From assembly GCA_964520985.1 (NCBI GenBank), contig CAZFPB010000002.1, forward strand, positions 186,001 to 250,000: 64,000 nucleotides of DNA. The letters run 5' to 3'. The notes beneath the pieces are model-generated. The model was not told the DNA's origin. It searched no databases and was given only the letters and a program-made list of their open reading frames with translations. Made by a program: the position numbers and the translations under genes. Origin of the DNA: CAYSGL01 sp964520985. Its GTDB lineage: Bacteria > Pseudomonadota > Alphaproteobacteria > Micavibrionales > Micavibrionaceae. Below are positions 7,275-15,851 of this stretch, piece by piece (the first letter of the stretch is position 1; each line of letters starts with the position of its first letter).

Positions 7275-8462
7275 ATGTCTACGTTCAAAGTTCCTGTTAC
7301 TCAAATCCTCGACATTAAACCGATCGACGGCGCCGATAAAATCGAACTGGCAACAATCAAAGGCTATCAAGTTGTTGTTCAGAAAGGTGCGTTTGTGGTT
7401 GGCGATTATGTCGTGTACATTCCTGAAGATTCAATTGTTCCAGCCAACATTCTTCACACTCTAAATTTGACTGGAAAATTGGCTGGTCCTGATAAGAATC
7501 GTGTCAAAGCAATTAAATTGAAAGGCGTTGTGAGTCAAGGTATTGTTCTTCCGACACAATCCTTAGATAACGAAACGTTAATTGTTACGGTTCACCAAAA
7601 TGATGAAGTTGGACAAATCGCCTTGTGTGATCAATTCAACGATGGAGTTAAGACGTCTTATTGTGTACAACCAGACGAAGATGTCGCAACAATATTGCGA
7701 ATTACCAAATATGATCCGCCTATTCCTGTAGCAATGGCTGGTGAAGTGTATAATGCAGGAAAAGATGTGACTGTTCACTTTGACGTTGAGAACCTTAAAT
7801 CGTATCCTGATGTCCTTGTGGAAGGTGAACCTGTTATTTTCACCGAAAAAGGTCACGGTACATTTACTGGTATTGGTATTTTGCCACCCTCGCATCGTGG
7901 TGGACAGCACATTGAAGGTAAATTTGTAATCTTCTCCAAAGGATTAGGAGCAGATGGATTGTGCTTTAAAGATAACGAAGCCAATAAAAATAACGTTTAC
8001 CTTAAAACATTACGTGAGGCTGGCGTATTGCAAGCACTTAGTGATTATTGGGAAACGATGGTTAATAATGATGAACCAATGTTTATTCTTGGTGAAACGT
8101 ATGGTGGTAGTGTTCAAAAAGGAATGAATTACGGAACGAACGTGCCCCAATTTAGAGCATTTAAAATTGTGGTTGGCTTTAGAGGTAATCAACGGTTCCT
8201 TGATTACTCAACATATTGGCAAATTATCGCGAAAATGGGGCTTCAAAAAATGCCGGTTTTGTATAGCGGACCATTTACTCAAGAAGCTGTTAAAATGTTC
8301 ACGTCTGGACTCGAAACGCTTAGTGGTACTCAGTCCCACATTCGTGAGGGAATTGTAATTGAGCCAGAAATTCCGCGATATGATAACCAGATTGGTCATG
8401 TATTGCTCAAATCTGTTAGTGATGAATACCTGACTATGAAAGGTGTTTCTGATTATCGATGA
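7275..8462 (+). CDS. RNA ligase, DRB0094/Rnl5-like
   Basis: 395 residues, start preceded by ATGGAG. N-terminal OB-fold-like domain (residues 1 to about 140), then a nucleotidyltransferase domain: motif I FTEKGHGTFTG with the candidate AMP-accepting Lys about residue 195, motif III MFILGETYGG, motif IV EGIVIEP and motif V VLLKSVSDEY. The OB domain preceding the ligase domain and the K-x-H-G form of motif I fit the Deinococcus DRB0094 family, which seals 3'-OH/5'-phosphate RNA ends. Likely role: repair of tRNA cut by host anticodon nucleases. ATGA overlap with the next gene. Confidence 0.8.
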   Translation: MSTFKVPVTQILDIKPIDGADKIELATIKGYQVVVQKGAFVVGDYVVYIPEDSIVPANILHTLNLTGKLAGPDKNRVKAIKLKGVVSQGIVLPTQSLDNETLIVTVHQNDEVGQIALCDQFNDGVKTSYCVQPDEDVATILRITKYDPPIPVAMAGEVYNAGKDVTVHFDVENLKSYPDVLVEGEPVIFTEKGHGTFTGIGILPPSHRGGQHIEGKFVIFSKGLGADGLCFKDNEANKNNVYLKTLREAGVLQALSDYWETMVNNDEPMFILGETYGGSVQKGMNYGTNVPQFRAFKIVVGFRGNQRFLDYSTYWQIIAKMGLQKMPVLYSGPFTQEAVKMFTSGLETLSGTQSHIREGIVIEPEIPRYDNQIGHVLLKSVSDEYLTMKGVSDYR

Positions 8463-8671
8463 AGAAATTAAAAGCAAATCAGCGACATGGATGTTATTAC
8501 TGTAAACAGCAGGGGGTAAAAACTCCTGCTGTTTATAGAGGAGATGGAATTACTGGGGCATCGTATACTGCTTGTGAACAACATAAGCCAGATTTAGACA
8601 AATACGAACGAAAACAATATGAACGCGATCAGCATTTAACAGAAGCTGATTATCAAACGTGGTATAGATAA
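8459..8671 (+). CDS. Small Cys/His protein
   Basis: 70 residues with CYYC near residue 12 and a C-x-x-H pair about 25 residues later, suggesting one zinc-ribbon-like site. C-terminal half charged and helical. Translationally coupled to the RNA ligase. Function unknown. Confidence 0.75.
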   Translation: MKKLKANQRHGCYYCKQQGVKTPAVYRGDGITGASYTACEQHKPDLDKYERKQYERDQHLTEADYQTWYR

Positions 8672-8672
8672 T

Positions 8673-9095
8673 ATGTCGTCTAGTCAACCCATTCACAATT
8701 TGATTCGTACAATCACCAATCCATATTCATTGCTGTTTGGATCAGCAACGGCAACAGTTCTTCGTCATAACAATGTTGAAATGTTTGGGATATATTTCTC
8801 TTCTATCATTGTAACGTTAATGTGGATTCTTTACATACTGATCATGATCGGCGTGTTCAGTGTATTGAGTATGTCTCCAGAAAACCTAAAAATGGTTAAA
8901 AGTGAGATGAAGTTGGAGAAATCTAATGTATGGAGACGTCATATTGGAATGTTGGCGTTTGCCATTGCTTATATGATGTTGGTATCTGTTGGATATGTCA
9001 TTTCTGGAGTTGTATTTTTCGTGTGTGCATACTTCATATATTCAATTGGGATTAAATGGACTAAAGAAGCCCAACAAAAAACATCAACCAGTTGA
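8673..9095 (+). CDS. Membrane protein
   Basis: 140 residues with three hydrophobic segments (about residues 37-65, 91-107 and 108-127). No family recognised; it directly follows the Cys/His protein. Confidence 0.75.
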   Translation: MSSSQPIHNLIRTITNPYSLLFGSATATVLRHNNVEMFGIYFSSIIVTLMWILYILIMIGVFSVLSMSPENLKMVKSEMKLEKSNVWRRHIGMLAFAIAYMMLVSVGYVISGVVFFVCAYFIYSIGIKWTKEAQQKTSTS

Positions 9096-9148
9096 CCTGT
9101 TGGTCAAAATAGTGTACCCTATAGTAAACATGTCAGAGGATGTTCGTC

Positions 9149-9391
9149 ATGGGTATTGGTACTGTTCAACTTGTCAAAAAAGTGGACTTTGATCCGCAAA
9201 ATCCTGAACATATGGAAGCATTTGAGATGCTTTGCATTGGGACTAAAGACGAAGACGGCATAATTCGTTTTCGTCAACATCCCACACTACGATTCAATGT
9301 CAAATGGCCGTATACGGATCTGAGAACGTTGATGTTTCATGCCGTAGGACGTGCATATGTGGAAACAAACAAGAAAGTAGCCAATGGGTAA
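9149..9391 (+). CDS. Unknown protein
   Basis: 80 residues from ATG 9149, chosen because AGAGGA is correctly spaced; ATG 9140 overlaps that site. No recognised family. It overlaps the HNH gene by 8 nt. An AT-rich stretch TTGACC...TATAGT upstream is too irregular to call a promoter. Confidence 0.65.
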   Translation: MGIGTVQLVKKVDFDPQNPEHMEAFEMLCIGTKDEDGIIRFRQHPTLRFNVKWPYTDLRTLMFHAVGRAYVETNKKVANG

Positions 9392-9680
9392 GTGTCCAAT
9401 CTGTAAGCGCAAACTAGGTGATGTTCTCGTCAATGGACACCATCTAATTCCTAAAGAAATGGGGGGCAAAGAAGTAATTGCCCTCCATAAAATTTGTCAT
9501 GACAAAATTCATCACACGTTTGCTAACCACGAATTGGCAAGCGTGTATAACACTGTTGAAATGATTGTTTCCCATCCGGAAATCATCAAATTCATCAAGT
9601 GGATTAAAAACAAAGAGCCTAGTTTTTACGATAAAAGCAAAGATACTGCTCACCGTCGTAGCAAACGACGAAAACGATAA
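9384..9680 (+). CDS. HNH endonuclease-like protein
   Basis: 98 residues. CPICKRKLG, then GHHLIPKEMGG and LHKICHDKIHH form the HNH layout (C-x-x-C, H-H, N/H-containing third block). Basic tail (RRSKRRKR). Free-standing, so either a homing-type nuclease or a phage DNA-processing HNH protein. Confidence 0.75.
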   Translation: MGKCPICKRKLGDVLVNGHHLIPKEMGGKEVIALHKICHDKIHHTFANHELASVYNTVEMIVSHPEIIKFIKWIKNKEPSFYDKSKDTAHRRSKRRKR

Positions 9681-9691
9681 TAAATAGCTTG

Positions 9692-9868
9692 ATGAACGAT
9701 AATAAATCTGATACCAAAAACGCATCCGACATTAAAAGACTGCAACAGGCTGTTGTAACCTTACAACGGCAAGTTAACCATTTGTCTAAAGAAAACCGTC
9801 GCATTAAAGCTGACTATGAACGGTTGCAAAACAACATTAACATAATACTAAGAAAATTAAATGGTTAA
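9692..9868 (+). CDS. Small coiled-coil protein upstream of spanins
   Basis: 58 residues, charged, with heptad-like leucines (RLQQAVVTLQRQVNHL). Its stop overlaps the i-spanin start. No membrane segment. Function unknown; position suggests a lysis-operon member. Confidence 0.7.
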   Translation: MNDNKSDTKNASDIKRLQQAVVTLQRQVNHLSKENRRIKADYERLQNNINIILRKLNG

Positions 9869-10277
9869 TTTCATTATTCCTATACTTAAATTTGTAAAAG
9901 ACAACTGGAAAGTAACTATAGTTAGTATACTCGCTGTAAGTCTGTTCTTTTACGTAGACGGATTACGTGATGACGTCACACAACTAACTAACGAACTGAA
10001 ACTAGCCAACCAACAAATTGAAATGAATCAATTTCAAATTGAATTGTGTGCTGACGCAAATAAAGTATTGCGAGATCAAATTAGTGGGTTTAATAATGTT
10101 ATTTCTGATTGGTCTAAAGTATCACAGCAACACATTGCTAAAATGGAAGGACTAACTGTAATAATTAATAAACAGCATCAATCTGTCACTGCTCAAATAT
10201 CAAAAATATTAGCAGGTGAACAACCACAAACGTGTGAAGATGCAATCCAATATCTGATCTACGAGGCTAACAAATGA
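9861..10277 (+). CDS. i-spanin (Rz-like)
   Basis: 138 residues with one N-terminal membrane anchor (about 16-33: VTIVSILAVSLFFYV) and a long periplasmic coiled-coil region, the typical inner-membrane spanin layout. The next gene is a small lipoprotein starting in an ATGA overlap, as expected for an i/o-spanin pair that fuses inner and outer membranes at lysis. Confidence 0.85.
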   Translation: MVNFIIPILKFVKDNWKVTIVSILAVSLFFYVDGLRDDVTQLTNELKLANQQIEMNQFQIELCADANKVLRDQISGFNNVISDWSKVSQQHIAKMEGLTVIINKQHQSVTAQISKILAGEQPQTCEDAIQYLIYEANK

Positions 10278-10609
10278 AAAAGTTAGCATTGATTGCAATG
10301 TGTGTTGTTTTAGTGGCATGTCAAAAAACTTTTGTTAAACCTGAAATCGTTTACGTTGATAAACCAGTATTCACTTGTCCAGCTCCTCCTGCCGTTCCAC
10401 AATATCAACTGTTAACTTCCACATTAACGAGAGATGATGCGAAGAATCCTGGAAAAGTTGCACAATATTACAATGCTGATATTGTTCAATTAAAGGGAAC
10501 GATTGAGATATATGAAATGATTTTGCAACAATACAAAGCAGGCGCCATTGATACACAACAATTACAGCAACGTGTTGATGCTCTTTATAATGAGTTAAAA
10601 CAGAAATAA
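10274..10609 (+). CDS. o-spanin (Rz1-like lipoprotein)
   Basis: 111 residues with a lipoprotein signal peptide: MKKLALIAMCVVLVAC, lipobox LVAC with Cys16. A proline-rich stretch (PAPPAVP) follows, then a helical tail. Partner of the preceding i-spanin. Shows that the host has an outer membrane. Confidence 0.85.
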   Translation: MKKLALIAMCVVLVACQKTFVKPEIVYVDKPVFTCPAPPAVPQYQLLTSTLTRDDAKNPGKVAQYYNADIVQLKGTIEIYEMILQQYKAGAIDTQQLQQRVDALYNELKQK

Positions 10610-10612
10610 TAA

Positions 10613-10620
10613 CATAAATA
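10613..10620 (+). promoter_or_regulatory. T4-type late promoter box
   Basis: CATAAATA, one mismatch to TATAAATA, 25 bp upstream of ATG 10645. A short CCATC/GATGG hairpin follows. Confidence 0.4.
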
Positions 10621-10644
10621 TTGCCATCTACCGATGGATAATAT

Positions 10645-10923
10645 ATGAAACTTGATCAAGTGCTTCTCGAAAAGAAATCTCATTTTCAAATTCTAAAGCA
10701 GAATGAGATTCCTTTAACATCACAAGAACGTGAAGAAGCAATTAAGCGGAAAGCTGTGTGGGATTTTAGCCACGTAAAAACACCAACTTCAGCCATTTGG
10801 AAAGGTAAGAATTCCAAAGGTGATATTGAGTACGTCACTAATACACATCGCGCATATAACACTGCACCTACATTAAAAGGTGCTATTCGTCGCTTCCACG
10901 ATTTTATTAAAGGTACTGCATAA
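10645..10923 (+). CDS. Conserved small phage protein
   Basis: 92 residues: charged helical N-terminus, then AIWKGKNSKGDIEYVTNTHRAYNTAPTL and a closing helix. The pattern looks like a small protein I recall from T4-like giant phages, but no function is known to me. Behind a late-type promoter box, so possibly a virion or assembly protein. Confidence 0.75.
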   Translation: MKLDQVLLEKKSHFQILKQNEIPLTSQEREEAIKRKAVWDFSHVKTPTSAIWKGKNSKGDIEYVTNTHRAYNTAPTLKGAIRRFHDFIKGTA

Positions 10924-10924
10924 A

Positions 10925-11671
10925 ATGTATCCAGGACAGGAAAACGAATTATCAAAAGTTGCTAAGAAAATGAAAACCCGTAAACAGCTGTCAAAGACAG
11001 ATTACGGTGGTTCAAAGAACGTTTCGATTGAAAAGGTAAACCTATGTGCAACTGATGGATCTGGTAAGTGCTACGGATCGCGCGCCATTGCTGTTAAATC
11101 AGAAGACCAAGACATGTCAGTTCTGCAAATGCTTCACACATTAAATGAAGCAGATGACATTTCTGCATTGCCTGACATGGTGATTAAAGAAATTCAAGGT
11201 AAAGTTCGCGAAGGTGCAAAAGACTTAGATCAGAAATGGGCTAATGCTCTTGAACTTGCTCATAAAGCATATCAAGTTTGCAACGTTCGATTGCCTACTC
11301 CAGCACAAACAGGAGCATGGAAACAATACGAAGACATGATCACATATGCTGTCAAGCAATTAGCAGCAACTCGTGGTTTGGATGGTGATTGGAGAATGAC
11401 TTCGGCTGTTGTAGTTGAGAATGAGAACGGTAAGCCACAACATATTGGAACTCGTCGTTTCTTTGTTGAAATCCCTGGTGCTGAAACCAAAGAGGTCGCC
11501 GCTAAAGACCTTGATGAAATCATTGATAAGATCACAAATAAAGTTCGCTCTAGTAGACACGTTCACAATACAAAAGTAACTGTTGACCATCGTACAGAAC
11601 ATGGTGCCATTTTGTATGTGTGGGTGGATAATGTTAAGAGGGAGAAGGTTGTAATTAAACAACACGCATAA
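10925..11671 (+). CDS. Unknown protein
   Basis: 248 residues. ATG 10925 is one base after the previous stop and is preferred over an upstream in-frame ATG inside that gene. N-terminus basic; the C-terminal part (KVTVDHRTEHGAILYVWVDN) looks like a small alpha/beta domain. No family recognised. Confidence 0.75.
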   Translation: MYPGQENELSKVAKKMKTRKQLSKTDYGGSKNVSIEKVNLCATDGSGKCYGSRAIAVKSEDQDMSVLQMLHTLNEADDISALPDMVIKEIQGKVREGAKDLDQKWANALELAHKAYQVCNVRLPTPAQTGAWKQYEDMITYAVKQLAATRGLDGDWRMTSAVVVENENGKPQHIGTRRFFVEIPGAETKEVAAKDLDEIIDKITNKVRSSRHVHNTKVTVDHRTEHGAILYVWVDNVKREKVVIKQHA

Positions 11672-11672
11672 C

Positions 11673-11700
11673 CATATTCTCCCAGTCTTGGGAGAATATG
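11673..11700 (+). promoter_or_regulatory. Hairpin sequestering ribosome binding site and start codon
   Basis: Perfect 11-bp stem CATATTCTCCC/GGGAGAATATG with loop AGTCTT. The 3' arm holds GGGAG and the ATG (11698-11700) of the next gene. No T-run follows, so a translational control hairpin is more likely than a terminator. Confidence 0.65.
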
Positions 11701-12216
11701 ATGCAACAATTGACGAGTCGCAATCAAATATTGGATTGGTTGTTTGCTCATGATAAGGCTATACGTAGCAGACGCAAATATTTGATACGGTACGATGACA
11801 CTGATAATACGTGGTATGTTTCAGTTAATGGTGATTTATCTCTTGTATATGCAGATATAACTTGTATTCCCTTCCGTCTGGATTTCATCCATGGCAGCTT
11901 TAATGCACAGCATACAAAAATATCAAATGTGTCAGATCTCCCAGCTCATGTTTTTGGAAGTCTTGGCATTAGTCATACCAAAATAACTTCGTTACATAAC
12001 ATTCATCATTTTGTACAATCATGTCACACGTTTGTATCCGGATCTGATCATGTCACTCATCTTCTTGGGTTGTTTTCAATTGAAAGATTGAATCGTGTAA
12101 TAACAATTGAAAATGATACTATGGAAATCATAAACAGACATTTACCCTCACGCAATATGTTAGCTTGTCAGGAAGAACTAATTGATGCTGGTTACGTCGA
12201 GTGTGCGAAACTATGA
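11698..12216 (+). CDS. Repeat-protein family member 5
   Basis: 172 residues, the shortest member; repeats are reduced (GSFNAQHTKISNVSDLP, GSLGISHTKITSLHNIHHF). Tail MLACQEELIDAGYVECAKL. The start codon and Shine-Dalgarno lie in a hairpin; a second ATG follows at 11701. First gene of a rightward three-gene cluster. Confidence 0.85.
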   Translation: MMQQLTSRNQILDWLFAHDKAIRSRRKYLIRYDDTDNTWYVSVNGDLSLVYADITCIPFRLDFIHGSFNAQHTKISNVSDLPAHVFGSLGISHTKITSLHNIHHFVQSCHTFVSGSDHVTHLLGLFSIERLNRVITIENDTMEIINRHLPSRNMLACQEELIDAGYVECAKL

Positions 12217-12947
12217 GTAAAAATGCGTGGTCTAAATTTCAAGATATGTTTATTGCTCGTACGTTGCCTCCTGAAGAAATTGAACGAAGGAAGCGAGCAC
12301 ATGAAGAGTACCTATTTCAAGAATTAGTTCATAAAAGTATTTACGATTTACGGCTATCGTTTACCGGGTTTCATATTGACCATGCCCGCCGGTGTGTTGA
12401 TTTCAAAGATCCAGTGAATGTTCGTGGGTATAACGGCTCAGAGCTACCATTTCAATTTGGAACCGTTCGTAGCATGTGTCAATTTGAATCTTGCGAACTT
12501 CGAACGATCAAACATCTTCCAACGATGACATCACATGGCTCCCTATATGTCCATCGATGTAAACTAAACACGCTTGACTATGACATCATTAATTACAAGC
12601 ATGATGTTACATATCAATTTTCAGATAATGGAATAACACATTTTACCAATAAGATTGTGTTGCCATATGGAAAACTGACTTTAATGGAACCTGGCATTAA
12701 ATCGTTAAAGAATATTCATCATTTTATTAACGTGAGATCGTTAACATTATCATGTCCAATTGACAGTAATGTTCTCGGATTGTTGTTAATACCTTCTTTA
12801 GAGGCTTTATCTTTTGTTTTTTCGAAAGAGTACGCTCATTTAAATCAAGTAATGGATATTGTGTGTCGACATTTAGACACAAGAAACATTTTAGCCTGCC
12901 AAGAAGAGTTAATTGATGCAGGTTTTGGAGATTATGCGAAGTTATGA
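12213..12947 (+). CDS. Repeat-protein family member 6
   Basis: 244 residues from ATG 12213, which overlaps the previous stop as ATGA. N-terminus longer than in other members; repeats diverged (SMCQFESCELRTIKHLP, GSLYVHRCKLNTLDY). Tail ILACQEELIDAGFGDYAKL. Function unknown. Confidence 0.85.
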   Translation: MSKNAWSKFQDMFIARTLPPEEIERRKRAHEEYLFQELVHKSIYDLRLSFTGFHIDHARRCVDFKDPVNVRGYNGSELPFQFGTVRSMCQFESCELRTIKHLPTMTSHGSLYVHRCKLNTLDYDIINYKHDVTYQFSDNGITHFTNKIVLPYGKLTLMEPGIKSLKNIHHFINVRSLTLSCPIDSNVLGLLLIPSLEALSFVFSKEYAHLNQVMDIVCRHLDTRNILACQEELIDAGFGDYAKL

Positions 12948-13612
12948 CAGAAGATGATAAACTATCTCAATTTGTTGAAAATGCTACAAAAGGAATTGAA
13001 GAACTTAATTTGGGTGATCATTATTACGTAATGAACGCTAAGATGTTAACCGTTGATTTCAGGCAATCAGTTGAGATTAAAGAGTACCACAAAGAAGAAT
13101 TACCATTTCAGTTTGGACCGGTTGAAGGATCTTTTTCTATTGCAAATAGTAATATTAGAAATCTTAAAGGCATTCCTCCACATTGTTATGGGAGTGGAAT
13201 TAGTATATTGGGTTGTGAGTTACAATCATTACAACATCACAGTTTTGATCCCAATTTTTCTACAGAAATAGTGATTGAAGGTGGGCATCTTACTAAAATA
13301 GATGTTCCGATTAACTTACCTAAAGGTTATATTCGCATAACTCACACTGACATAACTAATTTGAAAGATATTCATAAAGTTCTGCGGGTTAGAGCATTAA
13401 GAATGTTTTCAAATCCAATAAAATCTCATGTGCTTGGACTTCTGTTAATTCCTGAATTAACAAGTTTCACATTAGATGCATATTCTATAAATTTTGATGA
13501 AAGTCTTAGAGCAGCGAGTAAAATTTTACAAAAACATCTCGACACACGAAATATTCTTGCTTGTCAAGAAGATTTAATAGATGCTGGCTTATGCGAATTC
13601 GCTAAACTTTAA
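12944..13612 (+). CDS. Repeat-protein family member 7
   Basis: 222 residues, ATGA overlap with member 6. Shares LPFQFGPVEGSFSIANSNIR with member 6, showing a recent duplication. Tail ILACQEDLIDAGLCEFAKL. Function unknown. Confidence 0.85.
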   Translation: MTEDDKLSQFVENATKGIEELNLGDHYYVMNAKMLTVDFRQSVEIKEYHKEELPFQFGPVEGSFSIANSNIRNLKGIPPHCYGSGISILGCELQSLQHHSFDPNFSTEIVIEGGHLTKIDVPINLPKGYIRITHTDITNLKDIHKVLRVRALRMFSNPIKSHVLGLLLIPELTSFTLDAYSINFDESLRAASKILQKHLDTRNILACQEDLIDAGLCEFAKL

Positions 13613-13632
13613 TAACAACGGAGAAAAATAAT

Positions 13633-14343
13633 ATGACCGAAGATCAAAACATTTCATGTTCTATGATGGGTGAAGCAAACGTACCAGTTGTACCAGTTGT
13701 ACACAAGCATATTGATTATGGATGTGGAGAAACAAAAGCTGTTAGTGAAACAAGGTTAAATCGATTGCAACAAGCTGAATCTGACTTGGTCTATAGTTTG
13801 TGGGAGGTTTATAAAATAAGTCAACTAACTACATACACTTTATATCCAGTAGAACTGGGTTTAACTTATAAACTTTCTCCCTTAGGTGTGTTCTTTTGGA
13901 CGATTACTGCTCACGGATACGATAATAAATCTGCTAGTGAACATTTTGTGGCTGACATGCAAGATCCAACTAAAACTCTTGAGAGTATTAAAAGAGTTGT
14001 AGATTCCGTTACTGATCAAGTACAACCAAAAATTACCATTGCAAAAAATAATTGGGATATGATGATCGATTATTCTCATGTAGTAAAAGTACCAAAAGAA
14101 TATTTAATCCAACCTATGGAAAGCGTTAGTTTAACGCGCCTTAGAGAACAACTCGGATTACAACAGTCAGGATTAATCACATCTGAAGAACCAGTTCAAC
14201 TTCAAGTTGATTTTGAAGCGTTCAATTTGTGGAACTGTGGTGCTGGAATTGGTATTGCAGGCGACGAACCTAACCAAGTAGAACAAGACAAAGAAGTATC
14301 AGCTATTAGCGACTATGATCGTGCAATGAAGATTGTTCGTTGA
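13633..14343 (+). CDS. Unknown protein
   Basis: 236 residues, ribosome binding site CGGAGAAA. Contains VPVVPVV near residue 18 and an acidic C-terminal third. No family recognised. Ends 60 bp before dpdA. Confidence 0.75.
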   Translation: MTEDQNISCSMMGEANVPVVPVVHKHIDYGCGETKAVSETRLNRLQQAESDLVYSLWEVYKISQLTTYTLYPVELGLTYKLSPLGVFFWTITAHGYDNKSASEHFVADMQDPTKTLESIKRVVDSVTDQVQPKITIAKNNWDMMIDYSHVVKVPKEYLIQPMESVSLTRLREQLGLQQSGLITSEEPVQLQVDFEAFNLWNCGAGIGIAGDEPNQVEQDKEVSAISDYDRAMKIVR

Positions 14344-14349
14344 TATAAT
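14341..14349 (+). promoter_or_regulatory. Extended -10 promoter for dpdA
   Basis: TGATATAAT: a perfect TATAAT (14344-14349) with the TGn extension; the -35 (GTGCAA) is poor. Expected transcript start near 14356, just before the leader hairpin. Confidence 0.5.
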
Positions 14350-14360
14350 CGATTGAATAG

Positions 14361-14403
14361 TGTAGCATCTCCACAAATAATTATAACAAATGGAGATGCT
14401 ACA
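14361..14403 (+). promoter_or_regulatory. dpdA leader hairpin sequestering the ribosome binding site
   Basis: Perfect 13-bp stem TGTAGCATCTCCA/TGGAGATGCTACA with a 17-nt loop. The 3' arm contains the GGAG site and ends on the A of the ATG. Likely translational control. Confidence 0.65.
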
Positions 14404-15254
14404 TGCACATCAAAGGGTATTCACCAAGTTTCTGTTTTATTGCTCCAACCGATTACTTACACTACGTTACTGGAGCCACTAACACCCATCTTGTCCTTGC
14501 ACATTTAGTAGATAAAGATCCTGTTTACGCTGAATTTTATAAAAATCGTAGTGAACAAGGTGATCTTGTTATTTGTGATAACGGTGCATATGAACTTGGA
14601 CACAGCTACGATCCTAATAAACTAATCGAACTTGGACGTAAATGTGGTGCTGAAGTATTAGTTCTTCCCGATTATCCATTTGAACAAGCCTCTAAAACGA
14701 TAGCTGCAGCCGTTGAATACATTCCTTTGTTTAAACAAGCAGGTTTCAAAACGTTCTTTGTTCCTCAATCACAGAGAGGCGACTTAGAAGATTGGATTGC
14801 TGGATATACATGGGCTGCTCGTCATCCTGATATTGATTGCATTGGATATTCTATTCTTGGAATTCCAAATGCTTTGCCTGAAATTGAACCATCTTATGCT
14901 CGTGTAGTAATGGCACAAATTCTTAACACTCGTAAAATCTATGCATATGATAAACACAGTCATTACTTAGGTCTTAATGCAGGTCCTGGATTAGAGATTC
15001 CATCGCTGTTGCGAATGGGCGTACTTGATACTGTGGATTCATCTGGTCCAGTTTGGGCTGCAATTCTTGGTCACCAATACAGCGATGATTACGATAGCTT
15101 ACAAGCTGGTCGTAAAATCAAAATGCCTGTGCAATTTGATCTCAAGTTAACGAAAGACTTGGATACGATGAAACGTATTCAAAATAATATAGCTAAAACC
15201 CTTGCTTTGTTTAACGATGATGACAAACAATCTATTTGGTACGCACAAGAATAA
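14403..15254 (+). CDS. dpdA: DpdA-like DNA-guanine transglycosylase (TGT-fold)
   Basis: 283 residues. Motifs of phage DpdA proteins of the tRNA-guanine transglycosylase superfamily: VICDNGAYELG, VLVLPDYPF (candidate catalytic Asp), TFFVPQSQRGDLEDW, CIGYSILGIP and later HSHYLGL. DpdA exchanges guanine in DNA for a 7-deazaguanine base, protecting phage DNA from restriction. QueE and QueD homologs in the same window support this. The start lies at the end of a 13-bp hairpin. A tRNA-modifying TGT relative is the alternative, but the protein is short and lacks the usual C-terminal zinc site. Confidence 0.75.
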   Translation: MHIKGYSPSFCFIAPTDYLHYVTGATNTHLVLAHLVDKDPVYAEFYKNRSEQGDLVICDNGAYELGHSYDPNKLIELGRKCGAEVLVLPDYPFEQASKTIAAAVEYIPLFKQAGFKTFFVPQSQRGDLEDWIAGYTWAARHPDIDCIGYSILGIPNALPEIEPSYARVVMAQILNTRKIYAYDKHSHYLGLNAGPGLEIPSLLRMGVLDTVDSSGPVWAAILGHQYSDDYDSLQAGRKIKMPVQFDLKLTKDLDTMKRIQNNIAKTLALFNDDDKQSIWYAQE

Positions 15255-15268
15255 TAAGGAAAGATGCC

Positions 15269-15841
15269 ATGGTTATAATGGAACATTTATGGAACCACCC
15301 AGCAGGTGGTTCTGCACACTTTGAGTATTCAAAACTAAAAGAACTTGAGTTGTTAACGTTAGTTGCTGACATGATGAAATGGCCGTCCGCTCGGGGGGAT
15401 CGGCAAGGATACAATCCTGGATACGACGGTTGGATTGGTGAAAAAACGTTCGAAGTTAAATTCCAATCCAGTGCAGAAATGATAATTGAATACGCTCGTT
15501 ACGATGGAACTCCATCTGGAATATCGTTATCGACAGCTGATTACTGGTTATTAGTAAACAGAAGTTCAATTAAAGCTAAACCAGCAGGCAAAGTTCGTTG
15601 TTTGCCAACCGCGACTCTTCGGGATTATGTTGATCAATCCATTATTATGAATAACGTGCGAGTATATGAGCCATCAGCATCAGGCCCGGGTAGTCGTAAT
15701 GTTACATTGGATCCGTGGAAATTAGGTGATGATGGTTGGATGTTCGATGTTCCAGCCATTCTTGAATTTGACAAAGTAATTGGATACAATTTGAATTTAC
15801 ATTCAATTAATCAAAACTATAAAAGACAACATACACTATAA
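15269..15841 (+). CDS. PD-(D/E)XK nuclease-like protein
   Basis: 190 residues from ATG 15269, preceded by AAGGAAAG. GYDGWIGEKTFEVKFQ fits the PD-(D/E)XK nuclease core (acidic residue, about 8-10 residues, E-x-K). TADYWLLVNRSS would be the following strand. Type II restriction enzymes have this layout. Next to dpdA, it may cut unmodified DNA, for example host DNA, but this is inference. Confidence 0.55.
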   Translation: MVIMEHLWNHPAGGSAHFEYSKLKELELLTLVADMMKWPSARGDRQGYNPGYDGWIGEKTFEVKFQSSAEMIIEYARYDGTPSGISLSTADYWLLVNRSSIKAKPAGKVRCLPTATLRDYVDQSIIMNNVRVYEPSASGPGSRNVTLDPWKLGDDGWMFDVPAILEFDKVIGYNLNLHSINQNYKRQHTL

Positions 15842-15851
15842 GGAAAATACC

